Program-made: the position numbers and the translations under genes
Notes under the pieces: model-generated
The model's database searches: none
Seen by the model: the letters and a program-made list of their open reading frames with translations, nothing else
What the model was told of the DNA's origin: nothing
Shown here: positions 47,510-59,400 of the stretch, in pieces
How the letters are laid out: each line of letters starts with the position of its first letter
Numbering within the stretch: position 1 is the stretch's first letter
DNA from: Bradysia coprophila
Lineage: Eukaryota; Arthropoda; Insecta; Diptera; Sciaridae
Reading direction: 5' to 3'
NCBI RefSeq assembly: GCF_014529535.1
Contig: NW_023503302.1
Span: forward strand, 4,450,314-4,514,313
DNA: 64,000 nt

Positions 47510-50500
47510 AGATGTTTTTACAAAATTATTGAGAAAGACTTTTCTTCTACTGCGATCAAATTCTATTTTCCTTTCGATCAATTCCTCTTTTTCTTGCGAT
47601 TAGTTCTTTACGATCAGTTTATATACATGCCAGATGGAATATATCCACTGAACCGTTCAAATTTGACTTACATTCGTGGGTAACTCAACCTGTTCTTTCA
47701 GAACCTAGGCAGCAATTACAGGAATTAGGTACAATTAAATTAATTGAATTCGCTTTAATAATGGAAGCGCATAACAAATTACGTTGGCTTTAAAAGCCTA
47801 GAATTACTATTCTTGCTTAACTTCAATTATACCTGTCCATTCACAACATTTACTTTCAATGATATATTTGTGTCTGTACATACCTAATTCCACCTAACAT
47901 CAATTTCCATCGACCATTCAACCTGTCTACATTTAAGTTATTATTAAATTTCATTTTCAAATTGCAATTTCTCTTCATAATTCCAAAACCTTTCCACGGA
48001 AAATTGATTTTTTTTATTAAAAAAAAATAATTGAAAAATCAACCCAACAACATGTTATCTACACTCCAGTATTTTATTGGATTATTATAATAAAGAAATT
48101 GCTTTTACTATAAAAAATGCCACCGACGACGTTATGGAAAAAAAATAATCCGAGCAAAAAAAATCGATTTCGATTTGCAACCAATCCACACCCATTTCGA
48201 AGAGTGCATATGAAATATGTACTGACGACCACACGTTGTTGAGTAAAATTTGGAATGCTGTATATGGCGTTCTATGTCAGTGATGTAATGTGACTCGTAC
48301 GAGGGAATATTTTAAATAGATTCGACCCCACACATCTAAGGATTTCAAAGTTGGATAGAGCTTTAGACACAATTTCATTTTCCATACACCTTGTGAACGT
48401 GGTGCAATGTCGACAATTTCTAAAAATTTGCAACAAACGTCACCTTTCAACTTTCTACACCACCATATTCACATTTTATTTAGTGATATACTAATCGAGT
48501 ACTCCGAATCAACCACGGTGTTACATGTATTGTCAGGGTTGGGCTCAAGCATGGAATAACGGGAATTTAGTTAGGAAATGCTTTCTTAAAACAAATAGAA
48601 ATTAGAATCTTCAAGAAACGATTTCTACCCGGTAACGCTACTTAAATTTTGATCGGTAAAACGTCAAAATAAGGAGACACGTAGAAATCTGTCTCTTACA
48701 ACTCCACCAAAAAAAACGTGTGTTGTTTGCTACTGAATTTAGATTCGCTGCCAAAATTTCATCAATGAGAGAATATGTGGTGGTGAACTCTATCGTTTAC
48801 CTTTAGTTTCGAAATGTGCCGTGGGAATACAATCGTGTTTATACTAAGTGATTTTCAGTAATGAAAACACCAAGTTATATGGGCCATTCTACAGTTTGTT
48901 CCGTTACAAATTTCGTCATTTCTGAGCCATAAATTGTACTGTGTTGGCTATGCTTTTCGATGACCAATCAACCAATTATTTTTCTCCACTTAAGCAAACT
49001 GAAGTTTTAAACTACGAAGTAGGACCTGCGTGGTAGCTTTGTTGCGTTACACTTTTGTGACATTCTGATATAGCTCAGCCATAAACAATATTGGCTATTG
49101 GCAAGACACGTATTTTGAGCCCCATACGAGTTCAACCCGTCACAGACTCATGTGGTAAAAAAATAGTCTTTTTTCAGGGTTCCTGTATTGGTTTCATAAG
49201 CGTTATGTGGCGTTACCAACAAATTTGCGGAAATAGATATAGTAAGAAAAAGGTGTAGTAGGTAGACGTACACTATTCCTTCCATGAAGAAGAAAACAGT
49301 AAAAATTGGTCAAGTAGGTTGGGGGCTAAAGAAATTGGAGTGGGCGGAACTGACCAACCTCGCCAGTAGAAAATCGACGCATAGTGGCATAGTTAGAGTA
49401 AATGGTGTCGATTTCGATAAACTTTCCTGAAATAAATTGATTCTGACTTTCGTTTGCGTTGACGTTTCCTGCGCTACATTCATTAGCGCTCTACTTTAGC
49501 TTTAAATTTTCATTTATATTTTGCCATTATACAAATCATTTAACCTGCTGAGCCTCATAAAGCTTTTAGAAATTATTTACGGAAATCGTTTCAGATTTCG
49601 TAAAATTGAAATTGAGCTGGAATGTCCCATATGTTAAAACAAGCTGCCCTTTCAGACCACCCAATCCATATTAGAATAGTCGGCAATATTGGCTTCTAAC
49701 ATCATCTATAACCCTTCACCGTCGTGCTATGTCTTAGTAAAATGGAAATAAATTAATATTTCATTATTAATATAGTTTGACATTATGGTTACATTTTCGG
49801 TACACTACTATTATACAAAACATATCCCCATGTGGAGAACATAAATTTTAAAACGATGTGGTATAACAAGTTAATCCATACATCTAGCAGAATGTGAAGA
49901 TTTTATGTTCTGCTTGGCTACGGTTTATATAATCCCTTTTATATTGATAAAAAGGGTCAGTGTCAAAGTTGGTTCGGATTAGACAACCGTTATACGAAAT
50001 GGCTAATAAATTTATCAAAAAAATATTTTTTTTTGTGGAAATATTTTTCTGGTGGTTGCTGTTTGAAACGGTCGTTTTTAACGCAGGTTCAATTTTATTC
50101 TATGTCGGACTTAGTGCTCCAGTTTTTATCAAAATCACGTACCACATAGATTCATCGTCTTACCGATTATTCGGGCTATGAGGATTACTACAGTTGATGG
50201 AATTTGGAATGGGGAGGAAGGGTAAAACATTTGCTTGTGGATACTAAGGTCTCAAAAGAAATTTATTCGACCAGAGCACAACTTGCACAAACTAGTTTAA
50301 AAATTCCTTTTTACCGTAAAGACGTTCGAAATGGTGAATTTAAGTTCGAAGAGGAGAAGAATCGGACGAAAAACTCCGCACTGGATTACGAAATAGAGAC
50401 TTTGAATTATGATCGGAGGACGTGCTACCTGACCAAAAAAGAATGAAAAGGGTGTGGTTCTTTGTAGGTTGGTAGAGTAAGTTTAAATCGATTTTCATAA

Positions 50501-51124
50501 CTGTTCTATATGAAAGTAGTGCCTTTTACTCTCCTGATATTGTCTTTAGTCTAAAAAGGAGAAGCCTCAAAGGTCAAAACGGTTTCTTGGTTTTCGAATA
50601 TTTTTTTAGAACTGCCAGCTGGCGTGATCTGTAATTTACGTTAACTATGCTTTTTAAATAGATTTTTCGTACGCACTATGCTTAGCTTACGTACATACCT
50701 GATATAGGGGTTCGTATTGGGCTAATATAGTAGTCTGGTTTATACTAGTTTAAAAGGAATCAGTAATTACAAGATCTTATCCCTAAAATCAACATTTTCG
50801 ACACGACGAACCTTACCACAGCACTGCTTCGGAGCAATGCTGTGACCGAACACAATATCCTACTTTTTTCTGGTGAACCGCACCGTAACACGAAACGTTT
50901 GTTTAGAGCTTTGTCTATTCGGAGTACACGTTAACTAAAAATTATGCAAAAGCTTAGAAAAACCTCTTCAGATCTTACACAAACAGTATAATGCATTGCT
51001 TTGTATGGTTTGACTAAACACAGTAACAGGCCCATTGGCCATGGCTAAAATATAATTTTACTGTACAAGGGAGGTAATGGGGCCATTCCCTCACCTAGCT
51101 CGCAAAGTAAAATAGCATATTGCA
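47510..51124. other. Non-coding stretch, no recognised gene
   Basis: AT-rich sequence with isolated open frames (49960-50181, 50204-50446) that lack motifs or splice support. I see no bounded repeats. Confidence 0.35.
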
Positions 51125-51245
51125 CACGGGAAATAATTTGATATCTCGTATCACGATGAGTAAACGTACCTTGGGATGAAGCCCTCGGATACTTTCTCTC
51201 ATCTGGATACGAGATATCAAATTACTTCCCTGTTGTAGTAATCTA
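51125..51245. repeat. Inverted repeat just upstream of the 51286 exon
   Basis: GGGAAATAATTTGATATCTCGTATC at about 51128 is matched by GATACGAGATATCAAATTACTTCCC at about 51220. The arms enclose ATGAGTAAACG...TCTCATC. The right arm matches the fragment at 40900. It ends about 40 bp before the acceptor at 51285. Confidence 0.65.
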
Positions 51246-51285
51246 CTATTATTTCATCAACTCGAATTTTATCGATCCTTTGCAG

Positions 51286-52232
51286 ATATGAAACCAAACA
51301 TGAAAATGCCGAAACTTCAAAAAATAAAGGAAAGTGGAAATGCATTCATCAATCGACTTTCACTGAATATTTTCGGAATGTCACAAAAACGAAATAACCA
51401 ACCGGGCCGAGTAACCATCCAATCACAGCACATTTCGACGATATCATCGTTAGTGGATAAAACAAAATCGGGTACATTTACGTATGACACAAAGAAGGAG
51501 AATTATGGCCTGTACGCATTGAAATGTAATCGGAACGCAATCAAGCAAGGTCTTCTGATGAATGTTAATTCAGAAACGAATTTCCATCCAGCTTCAAGAG
51601 CAGCGAACGCAGCATCTTCTACGGATGTGCATGAAGTTTTTTCGCCATGCGATAACAACAAAGATGTGGAAAATAATTTCAATTCAATAGAGCAGTACCA
51701 TGAGTACTATAAAATTGAATTTAGTGAAGAGCGATGCTTGGAAACCTCTGTTATTGATCGTAATGCGAATATTTCCAATAACAACACAAGACGAATTGAA
51801 TGTAATAGCAATTCCAGTAGCAAACGAGTGCCACCACCGAGACCGAAAAAAAAGCTTTTATCGCTTACGACTTCAACGGTCAATGATAATAACAGAAAGT
51901 GTTCCACTTCCACAAAGCCAATACTCAACAACGAAAGATTGTTGAAAAATTGCCAAAAAAATCATTTATCAAGTGCGTGTTCGATTGAACCAGAATTAAG
52001 TAGCGACAACCACAGCCGGAAATTATCGTATGGTGAAAATGAATTATCCACAAGAAATGCCGATTCTTCGGAGAAAAACGACAGCGCATTGTACCGAATT
52101 GTTCAGGCTGAAAGTATTCTCAACAATTCCGATAGAAATCATGGTTTATGTCATGCGGGTCAAATCAATTCGAAAATGATTGCAATTGATCAATACAGTT
52201 CAATAGACAGCGGTAAAAGTTATTTGGTTTGA
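51286..52232 (+). CDS. Terminal exon of an unidentified gene (5' partial), 314 aa readable
   Basis: An acceptor (CCTTTGCAG) ends at 51285. The open frame then runs to TGA at 52230-52232. The first in-frame ATG is at 51288, two bases into the exon, so this is either an internal start or a coding exon entered in phase 1. The protein is Ser/Asn-rich and largely disordered. A basic N-terminus (KMPKLQKIKESGNAFINRL) precedes RVPPPRPKKK, a good SH3-ligand motif, at about residues 181-190. It ends SGKSYLV, whose last three residues (Y-L-V) fit a class II PDZ ligand. The family is not recognised. It cannot join directly to the PDZ gene exon at 10877-10978 in frame. A cytoplasmic tail or adaptor role is possible but inferred. 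Confidence 0.6.
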
Positions 52233-52671
52233 TTGAAAGTGGTGTGTGTCAGTGTGTACGGTGTGGGTGCACGGATGTGGGTTTGTGGAGAGAAAACAAC
52301 CGAAGCGTAATTTTGGATGTCGGAGAAAGCCAGAAAAATACAATTGAGATCTGCATTGTTAATGACGTGGTGTACAAATATACAAAAAGCTGCAATCGAT
52401 TTTCAACAAAGAGGAAACTTTTTTTGCAGGCTTTTCATTTGGTATATGAAAATTATGTTTTCAAACAATTTCTATTGAAAATATAAAATAACAGTGGGTA
52501 AAATAGCTCGTTTCAGTGTTTCATTTCGGTTTCGTTTTGTGAGTTCTGAACGATTCCGAAAGTCGTTGGCAACTCTTTTTTCATGCTTCGGGCCAAAAAT
52601 GAGGGTAAGTTTTGATTTTTTCTCGAGTTTTCGGCCCTTTGCATGAAAACTCACATGTGCACCTGCTTTGG

Positions 52672-52751
52672 ACGATTGATTTTAGGCACTTTCGCTTGTA
52701 AGCCTCACTCCGTTCGGCCTACAATCCGCGAAATTGCCTAAAATCAATCGT
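52672..52751. repeat. 80-bp hairpin
   Basis: ACGATTGATTTTAGGCA and TTTCGC are matched by GCGAAA and TTGCCTAAAATCAATCGT around a loop containing GTAAGCCTCACTCCGTTC. It lies immediately left of the MITE at 52767. Confidence 0.75.
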
Positions 52752-52766
52752 GCAAATCAGGTACAC

Positions 52767-52940
52767 AAATATATCACACACACCACTAACACGAAAACGT
52801 CAATTTTGCTTTATTTTGACGTTATGAGTTCCTTTACTTTTGACATTAAGAGTCCCTTTTTACTGTCTGTACACGAAGCTGTCACACACAAACACACACT
52901 AAAATATATGACTTTTCATTTTAATTTGTCAGTTTGTTCT
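52767..52940 (+). mobile_element. Copy 3 of the CACACACCACTAACACG MITE
   Basis: From ATATCACACACACCACTAAC to CATTTTAATTTGTCAGTTTG this closely matches 4727-4888 in the same orientation. It lacks the left 50 bases (the CCCATAGAGG block), so the copy is 5'-truncated or fused to the hairpin at its left. Confidence 0.75.
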
Positions 52941-53622
52941 ATTGAGAGGGCCCTTGGATTCTGGTAAAAAGATATCATCGAAAATCGAATTAGAAACATA
53001 AGAATGGAGGCTGCAATTTTAGCTAAGCCCCGACGCCTCTTAATACATAAAATGCAGAATGGGATGCAAAGTTTTGACGACGTTTTGAGAATGAATGGAT
53101 GGACGACACAGATTTATTGAAATTGTTATCGGGAAAATATTACCACAGCTCTGCTTCTAGCATCAACATAAGAAATATTCAGAGGCTTATGCAATCAGAA
53201 TAGGCCTTGTATTTTCCCGTAAAGATAGGAATCACGAATAAAAACACATAATCGTAAATCGTACACGCATACATGTTTGACAATTTTTGGGTTTTTGACG
53301 TTCGAAAAATGAGTGTTCGTGCTAGAAGCAGTGCTATGTTGATATGCAAATATTGATAATTATTATATTTCACTAAAGTTACCAATATGTAACTGTGGAC
53401 TGTAAAATTCCACAGATTTTTCAAACATTTTTCAGTCAGTGGACCGTGTGCTATTTTTCAGTCGTTTTTCACGAACTGTGTACTCGCCTTTATGTAAACA
53501 ATCTGACGTTACTCCCCACTACTCCCCACACTCTTTATTCGAAACGCTGTCTAAGCTGACAATCTTAAAACAAAATATTTGTGCACCTGTTTGTCGGTAA
53601 TAAATTTTTGAATTTGACGAAA

Positions 53623-55282
53623 ATGTATCAACAAAATCGGAACTCCAGTGTTAATAAACAAGCTGATTATTTGACTCGTCAACATGATTGGGCAGCTATT
53701 ATGGAACAATGGATGTTAAAGACTGAAAGGTATTCAAACAATGAAGGCATACCTCCGGCACCACTCCCACCAAATATTTCTTCCATGTGCTATTTCGAAG
53801 GTACAATTTAATCTCTCTTCAAAACGAATGTGTGTTCCTTACCTGATGCGACTTTTAGCAGAACCCACCCGAGATGAGACAAAAGTTAACAACGACCGTG
53901 ATCGTGGTGAAAAAGTTCAAAAGGCACCACGTTTGCTTTCTACAAAAAACACGAGCGTCGGCCGAAATTGGAATGACTGGGATCCATTAAATGCTGTGAA
54001 AGTAGAGCCGGAAGAAGAGTCACATACGAGTCGAAATTGGAGTGTGCGTTACCGTGCCGGCATTGAGAATCGAATAAATGCACCACTCCCGGAGCCTACC
54101 AAAAAGGGTGATTATTGTTCGTTGCCATGGAGTCGCGTGAAAGTAGAACCTGAGGAAGGGCCAGTTTCATCTACAGAATCAAGTCTGTACTGCATAGATT
54201 ATGTTGAAAGGCCAAGTAATCGAGAAAACATCTCGTGTTGTGAACATTTAAAGGAATTGCAACAGGGAGTACCTGAAAAAGTGACAGCAAAATTGTCACG
54301 TAAAAACAATGCAACTCTTGGTTACGATGTGTTCATAGAGAATCCGAGAAATGGCATTCTCTCCTCATCTTATCAATACATTAACAACGAATTGCCATCA
54401 TCCGAATCCATCCACTCCGAATACTGGCTTCCAATTTTAAGTCGTATCGAGGATTGGCCGTACATAAAAGAGGAATTCCTGTCGTCCGTTGACCGAATTT
54501 GTGCAGGAATTCGTTTTTCCGGTTCTGAAGCGGAAAAGGTGTTTAAGGTGTGCGCATCTCTGATGAACACTGCCGTTGTGAAAATAATGAAAAATGGCAG
54601 GAACGAAGCGGACAACGATGCATACATCAACGGTTTTTTTTCAATCTATCGGATCTTGAAGCAATACGCTCAAGATGAAAAAGAGTTAGTCGAATCGTCG
54701 AACAGCGCTTTGACGAATTTCATGGCATCATCGTCGGCACGTATTAAAAGAGCCGTTCCAAATTTGGGCGAATTTATTATGCATCTGACGGTATCGACAC
54801 AGTGGACATGGAAACAAATCTCAAATGTTTTCATGGACGAATTGGATACAAGAAATGTATTCTGGTACTGCTTTGGCAATCACAATTCTCCACCGGCCCA
54901 TCCAGAGCTCATCGACCTACATCAGTACAGATTTGATCGTGAGGCCAAAGTATTTCATGCCACCACAATCAGTCGCAATTTGGTAATGTTCCAAGTGAAA
55001 TTCGCGAACATGACCAAATCTATGGAATTTACCGAGTTCTGTACGAATTTCGGCCGCGTACAAGATATTCTCACCGCCAAGCTAAAGAATCTGTTTGGTA
55101 CGGTGGTTGCGATTAAGAATTGGGATCAATTCTATGATTTTCTACAAATGCCCCGAGTAAGTTTGGCGAAGCGTAACAGCGATTTGGCTCGGGCTGTTAC
55201 ACGATCGGCCGCTCAGGGTTATCACAAACGGAAATCAGGGGCAATGAGCGCAGGAACCTGTAAAAAACGACGGATGCGGTAG
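53623..55282 (+). CDS. Unrecognised 533-aa nuclear-type protein, two exons
   Basis: Exon 1 (53623-53800) starts at an ATG in good context (ACGAAAATG) and ends GAAG|GTACAA. Exon 2 (53859-55282) follows TTTTAG. The 58-bp intron splits a Gly/Ala codon in phase 1, and the joined frame is open to TAG. The first ~200 residues are low complexity, with two KVEPEE motifs (about residues 107 and 153) that fit the psi-K-x-E SUMO-acceptor pattern, each following a Trp-containing segment (NWNDWDPL, SLPWSR). Residues ~260-480 look globular and helical (SEYWLPILSRIEDWPYIKEE, PNLGEFIMHLTVSTQWTWKQ, FCTNFGRVQDILTAKLKNLF). The C-terminus is strongly basic, ending KKRRMR, a likely nuclear localisation signal. 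I do not recognise the family. AATAAA lies at 55388, about 105 bp after the stop. A chromatin or transcription role is inference only. Confidence 0.82.
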
Positions 55283-56108
55283 CAAATTCAGTTTCTTACG
55301 ATTGAAGCCTATAAACTGACAGGATGACAGCAATGCCCTCAGTTCATTTTTTTGTGAATTTTGAACTGTACGTTACATGACTATATCAATAAAATGAAAT
55401 ATTCTTTCTGTTTTCACTTTTTTAAGTTCTGGTTTGGATGGAAGCTGGAGGATATGGATATACCCGTTGTTCCGTTCCGATGTGGATCCGCAAGACAATA
55501 TTCACTTAATTTCAAGTATCGGTTCACTACTTGGGTGAGTTACGGTAATAGGAATGACATCATTTTCCTTGACGGAATTGACTCCTCTAATACCAATTGT
55601 AATTCTTGGGTTTCTCGGGAATCAGTAATTGTACACAGAAGGACCGTTCCCTTGTTTTACATTTTACAAACACTTATGAAATCGATAATGTTTCCGTATA
55701 AACCAGCTGGCTAACTTCTTTTAATAATTGTACATACATTCACCACATCATCACAGCGATGATGATTGTGTGAATTGTATGTATAATACGACCGAAATAC
55801 GGTAAATTGGTACCTGTGGGTGGACTGTAATTCCACAGATTGTTCAAACACTTTTCTGCCATTTGGACCGTCTGCTATATTTCAGTTATTTTCCAACCAT
55901 GTTCTAAGAACTGTGATCTCGCCCTAATGCAAACCTTCGATCACAAAAACATGGAACCCTACTTTCGGGTGAATTTTAGGATAACATGCCCTGAGTGGTG
56001 GAACAATATTAGTGATTAGTAATCTTGTGTATTTTTGCGGATCTGCATTACCTTCTACTCTGCTATGCCGAAATATATTCTCCAAGAGTCAATTTTTCTC
56101 AAAAGCAA
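55283..56108. other. 3' flank and intergenic
   Basis: AATAAA at 55388-55393 is the likely poly(A) signal of the preceding gene. The open frame at 55361-55714 has no recognisable motif and is not called. Confidence 0.45.
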
Positions 56109-56315
56109 CGCACTTCAAGCATGAGTGATGCCACGACAGAGTAAAGTAAGCCAGGCAGGATCAGGCGACTAAAATACATTCAAAGGAGTGACCTAAATCC
56201 CGTTATGAATTTAAATACTGGCACACAACTGTGAAACACTGTAAAAAAAACCATTTCATGCAAAATAGTACTATATTTGGCGGCTGTCGACTATTATCAC
56301 TTTAGCTTGAAGTGC
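56109..56315. mobile_element. CACTTCAAG-family MITE containing a fragment of the CAGGCAGG MITE
   Basis: The ends CGCACTTCAAGCATGAGTGA and ATCACTTTAGCTTGAAGTGC are inverted. Inside the left end, 56132-56190 starts CACGACAGAGTAAAGTAAGC and continues CAGGCAGG, which is the terminus of the MITE at 13265-13466. It is followed by TGACCTAAATCC, so a fragment of one family is lodged within the other. Confidence 0.65.
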
Positions 56316-56467
56316 ATTGTCAAAAGTCAATTTTAGGAAGATTTTATTTTATTTTTTATTTTTCGGAATTTTCTTTTTTAAGTTTACATGTGATTTCCTT
56401 CCTACCTCCTGCATTAAATAGTTGTCTTTTTCTCACTAAATTATCGTCAATGCTGTCCAACAAATTT

Positions 56468-59400
56468 TCATAACTTATTTTCATAACGAGCCACAACCAT
56501 TTCACCCACAAGTACTAGCAATGCAATGCTGAAACCGAGTGCCAATAGCCAAAAGGACACTTCCAAATGACGTAAATCCAACACAATATCTTCAACAACA
56601 ATATACCTGTTGTGATGAAAGTTGTATTCCAAATCGAATGTGAAAGCTGTATCTCTGAACCACTTGATAATCAGACCTCCTTGGGCTATGTGGTTTATAT
56701 AGTCATTTAACACATCAGCCAAAACATAGTTTCGGCGTACGATCAAGGCTAGAGTATAAGCTCTGAAACATACAAGTGTTAAATTTGTATTGCTTGGGCG
56801 TAGCTTCAGTTTAGTTGTTACTTAGGACATTCATTAACAAAATTTAATAGACTTTGACCGTTGGATCGCCTGAATTTTTTAGTTTGACTCGGCTCATTAA
56901 GACCACGTTCGAGTACAGCAATACCACCTTCATGTGCAACTCGTTCAAAAGCCGTGTCATCAATGTTAAAAAAGAGCTTGTGCTTCAAACGGCCTTAAAA
57001 AATCGATTTTCGATGTTGTATGCGACATTGAACAAAAACCAAATTCGAAGTTAACTTACTCAATGGTGCGTCCCCACGGTCTTCAAAGAGGTCTACCACA
57101 TTATTATTGAACTGAATTCCGATCCAAAGACCACTTTTGTCTAGCGCATCCAAAGTTTCGATGTTTGGATATGTAAATGGTTTAGTATAGACTTGAATCA
57201 GGCAACCCTATTCGATTAGAGAAATTCGATGTTAGAATTGATGATTCCAGGTTCTTAATTTTTATGGAAACCTTTCAGGCGGTGCGTGACCTTACATAAC
57301 CTTACAACTGATTTTTCTCAGTAAGCGAGCTATCCCGGAAGCAACACTCTGAACTGATCTCATTTTTTATCAATTCATTAATTTTATTCAACAGTCAGTC
57401 GGTCAATTATATAAGGTCTACCAAATGCTAAACACCACCCAAGGAAACTGTACCTGGAAAGCTCCAGTTAAAATTAAAGCATACAGAAGACACATGCCCA
57501 GCAAAACTCTTTCAGAATTCGTGTCACCAATTAAGCTGACTGGTTTGGTGAGTATAACTCCAGTTATATTCACAAGTATGTCAACGAAATTTTTCAATTT
57601 CTGTATGATTGACGTGTCTGCTTGTAAGATGAGAATTTAGTTTAAGAAAATTATTTACGTTCTGTGATGTAAATACATTCAACAGTTATGCTATTGTGGC
57701 CTTTGAATTGAAATATTCACTGTAAAGCAGAAGGACTGGACTCTTCCATTTTTAGATAAATAGGAAATAGTTTACATTTGGATATTGGATATGACTGCAT
57801 AACTCTGAATTTAATATTTTCCGCAATAGTCCATTCTCGTTGGTAATTTTTCGTTCAGAGGAAAATTTGCATATGAGCACCGCAAACATCGCATGTAATA
57901 CTACATTACACGCCGAAACCGAAAATTTTCTATATGTAATGGTTTATTTTCGCAGGGGGCAAACTGCCATGTAATGATCGATTTTCGCACGGAACAGGCA
58001 GTAATAACCATTTACAAGGCATTCGTTATCTGCTATTACACGTATCCCATGGGAATCAAAATTATCACAAATATTCATCAGATAATAAATAATCATTTCT
58101 GTGCTGTGTGCAAAAATTATTGTACCCACCAGAAAGTAAATCAACCGATGAAACAGTCATAAGAAAACCGGACTATTCATTAAGAAAATTGGTGAAATTT
58201 TGCCATGATATTGAAAGCATTCGTTAAATAGTTGGAATGATTTGTGTTTAATTGAAACCATAATATTATGCCCTCTTGTCGTCTATGATATCTTCGATTT
58301 CAATTTGTGCTTGTTGTGCATACATTGTATGTTATTAATACACCGTATACGATTTATTTTATCATATTTCTCATCATTATATTTAGCTAGTTTGTGGTGG
58401 ATTATTAATTTGCAGAATTCGTTCATTCGTTCATTCAGCGATTGCACTTTATGTGTACTGTGATATTTAACATTATACATGCATTCAATGGACGTAAATT
58501 TAACTTTGAACTGATGATAAAATTGTTTGTTTAGCGCCCACAAATGAATGGTATGATTGAATAATTTTACGTACATTGACTTGGATTTATGTCTATGCAC
58601 TAGTGTCTTCAAAATAAAGTAAATTAGGTGCACGTACTCGTTTGGCATCGACTACGGAGGGCTTATTATATATATTCTGCTATATATAACACGGATGCGT
58701 AGAATGATAATTAAGGAATTTCTACCAGAGATGAAAGGGACTAGAGGTGAAATTTTAGATGTGAAAAGTATGAGCTTGGTTGTGTGCCAACGAGAGATGA
58801 CAGATGATGTTAGGATTAGATTGAGGTCCTCGATGAACTTCTGTTGCAATTCACATCGCGCCGTAAGTTCACCGCAGAATTTGGAGTGTCATTCACAAAT
58901 TAAGTTAGCCTAAATTTATGGGCACTGACAAAAAAGGTTATAAAAACTCAGCTGTTGCAGGTAACTTTGTCTCCTGATAATCTACAATAGCTGCCACAGC
59001 TGTAGCGCCCCATACAAAAAATACAGCTGCGGCAGATAATGTAAATTACCTGGAGACAAAGTTACCTGCTGCAGGTGAGTTTTTCGAAACTTTTTTGTAA
59101 GTGGGGAAAATTTTTGAAAATGTAAACGGAGTGTAGTGTAATTTGAAATAGTTTCCCTTGTTAGCCCCTTCGTATTCTCCATTTTGAATTTTCAGCATAC
59201 TTACGACCGGCGTGAATACGTTACTCGTCTTGTTACCGATAAAAATAAGGCAAACCTCTGAGTGTCCTGTACTGATTTCCCGTAAACCGTTGAATATCAT
59301 TCAAATATCCGACAAAAGCAAAATAAACTGCGCTGAATGCCACGATTGTTACGCCGATACAGGTCCAGAGTTGTTCCGTAAATATTTTTAGTATGAGCAA

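Larger units (their letters stand above)
52233..53622. other. Intergenic, with hairpin and MITE copy
   Basis: The stretch contains the 3' flank of the preceding exon, a hairpin (52672-52751), a copy of the 4673-4882 MITE (52767-52940), and the 5' flank of the 53623 gene. I see no other gene. Confidence 0.45.

Noticed and set aside
10877..52232. Joining the PDZ exon directly to the 51286 exon as one transcript
   Set aside because: Neither the PDZ exon's stop nor its weak overlapping donor (phase 2) matches the phase-1 entry needed by the 314-codon frame.
57944..58144. Reverse open frame in the IR intron, considered as a pore exon
   Set aside because: It has no flanking splice sites of matching phase and no IR-like residues. 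The exons at 59237 and 57535 already join in frame.
59046..59300. Alternative frame ending at a strong donor (GTAAGTATG at 59202)
   Set aside because: Using that donor would require a frame different from the one encoding the clear first membrane segment. It overlaps the MITE at its far end.
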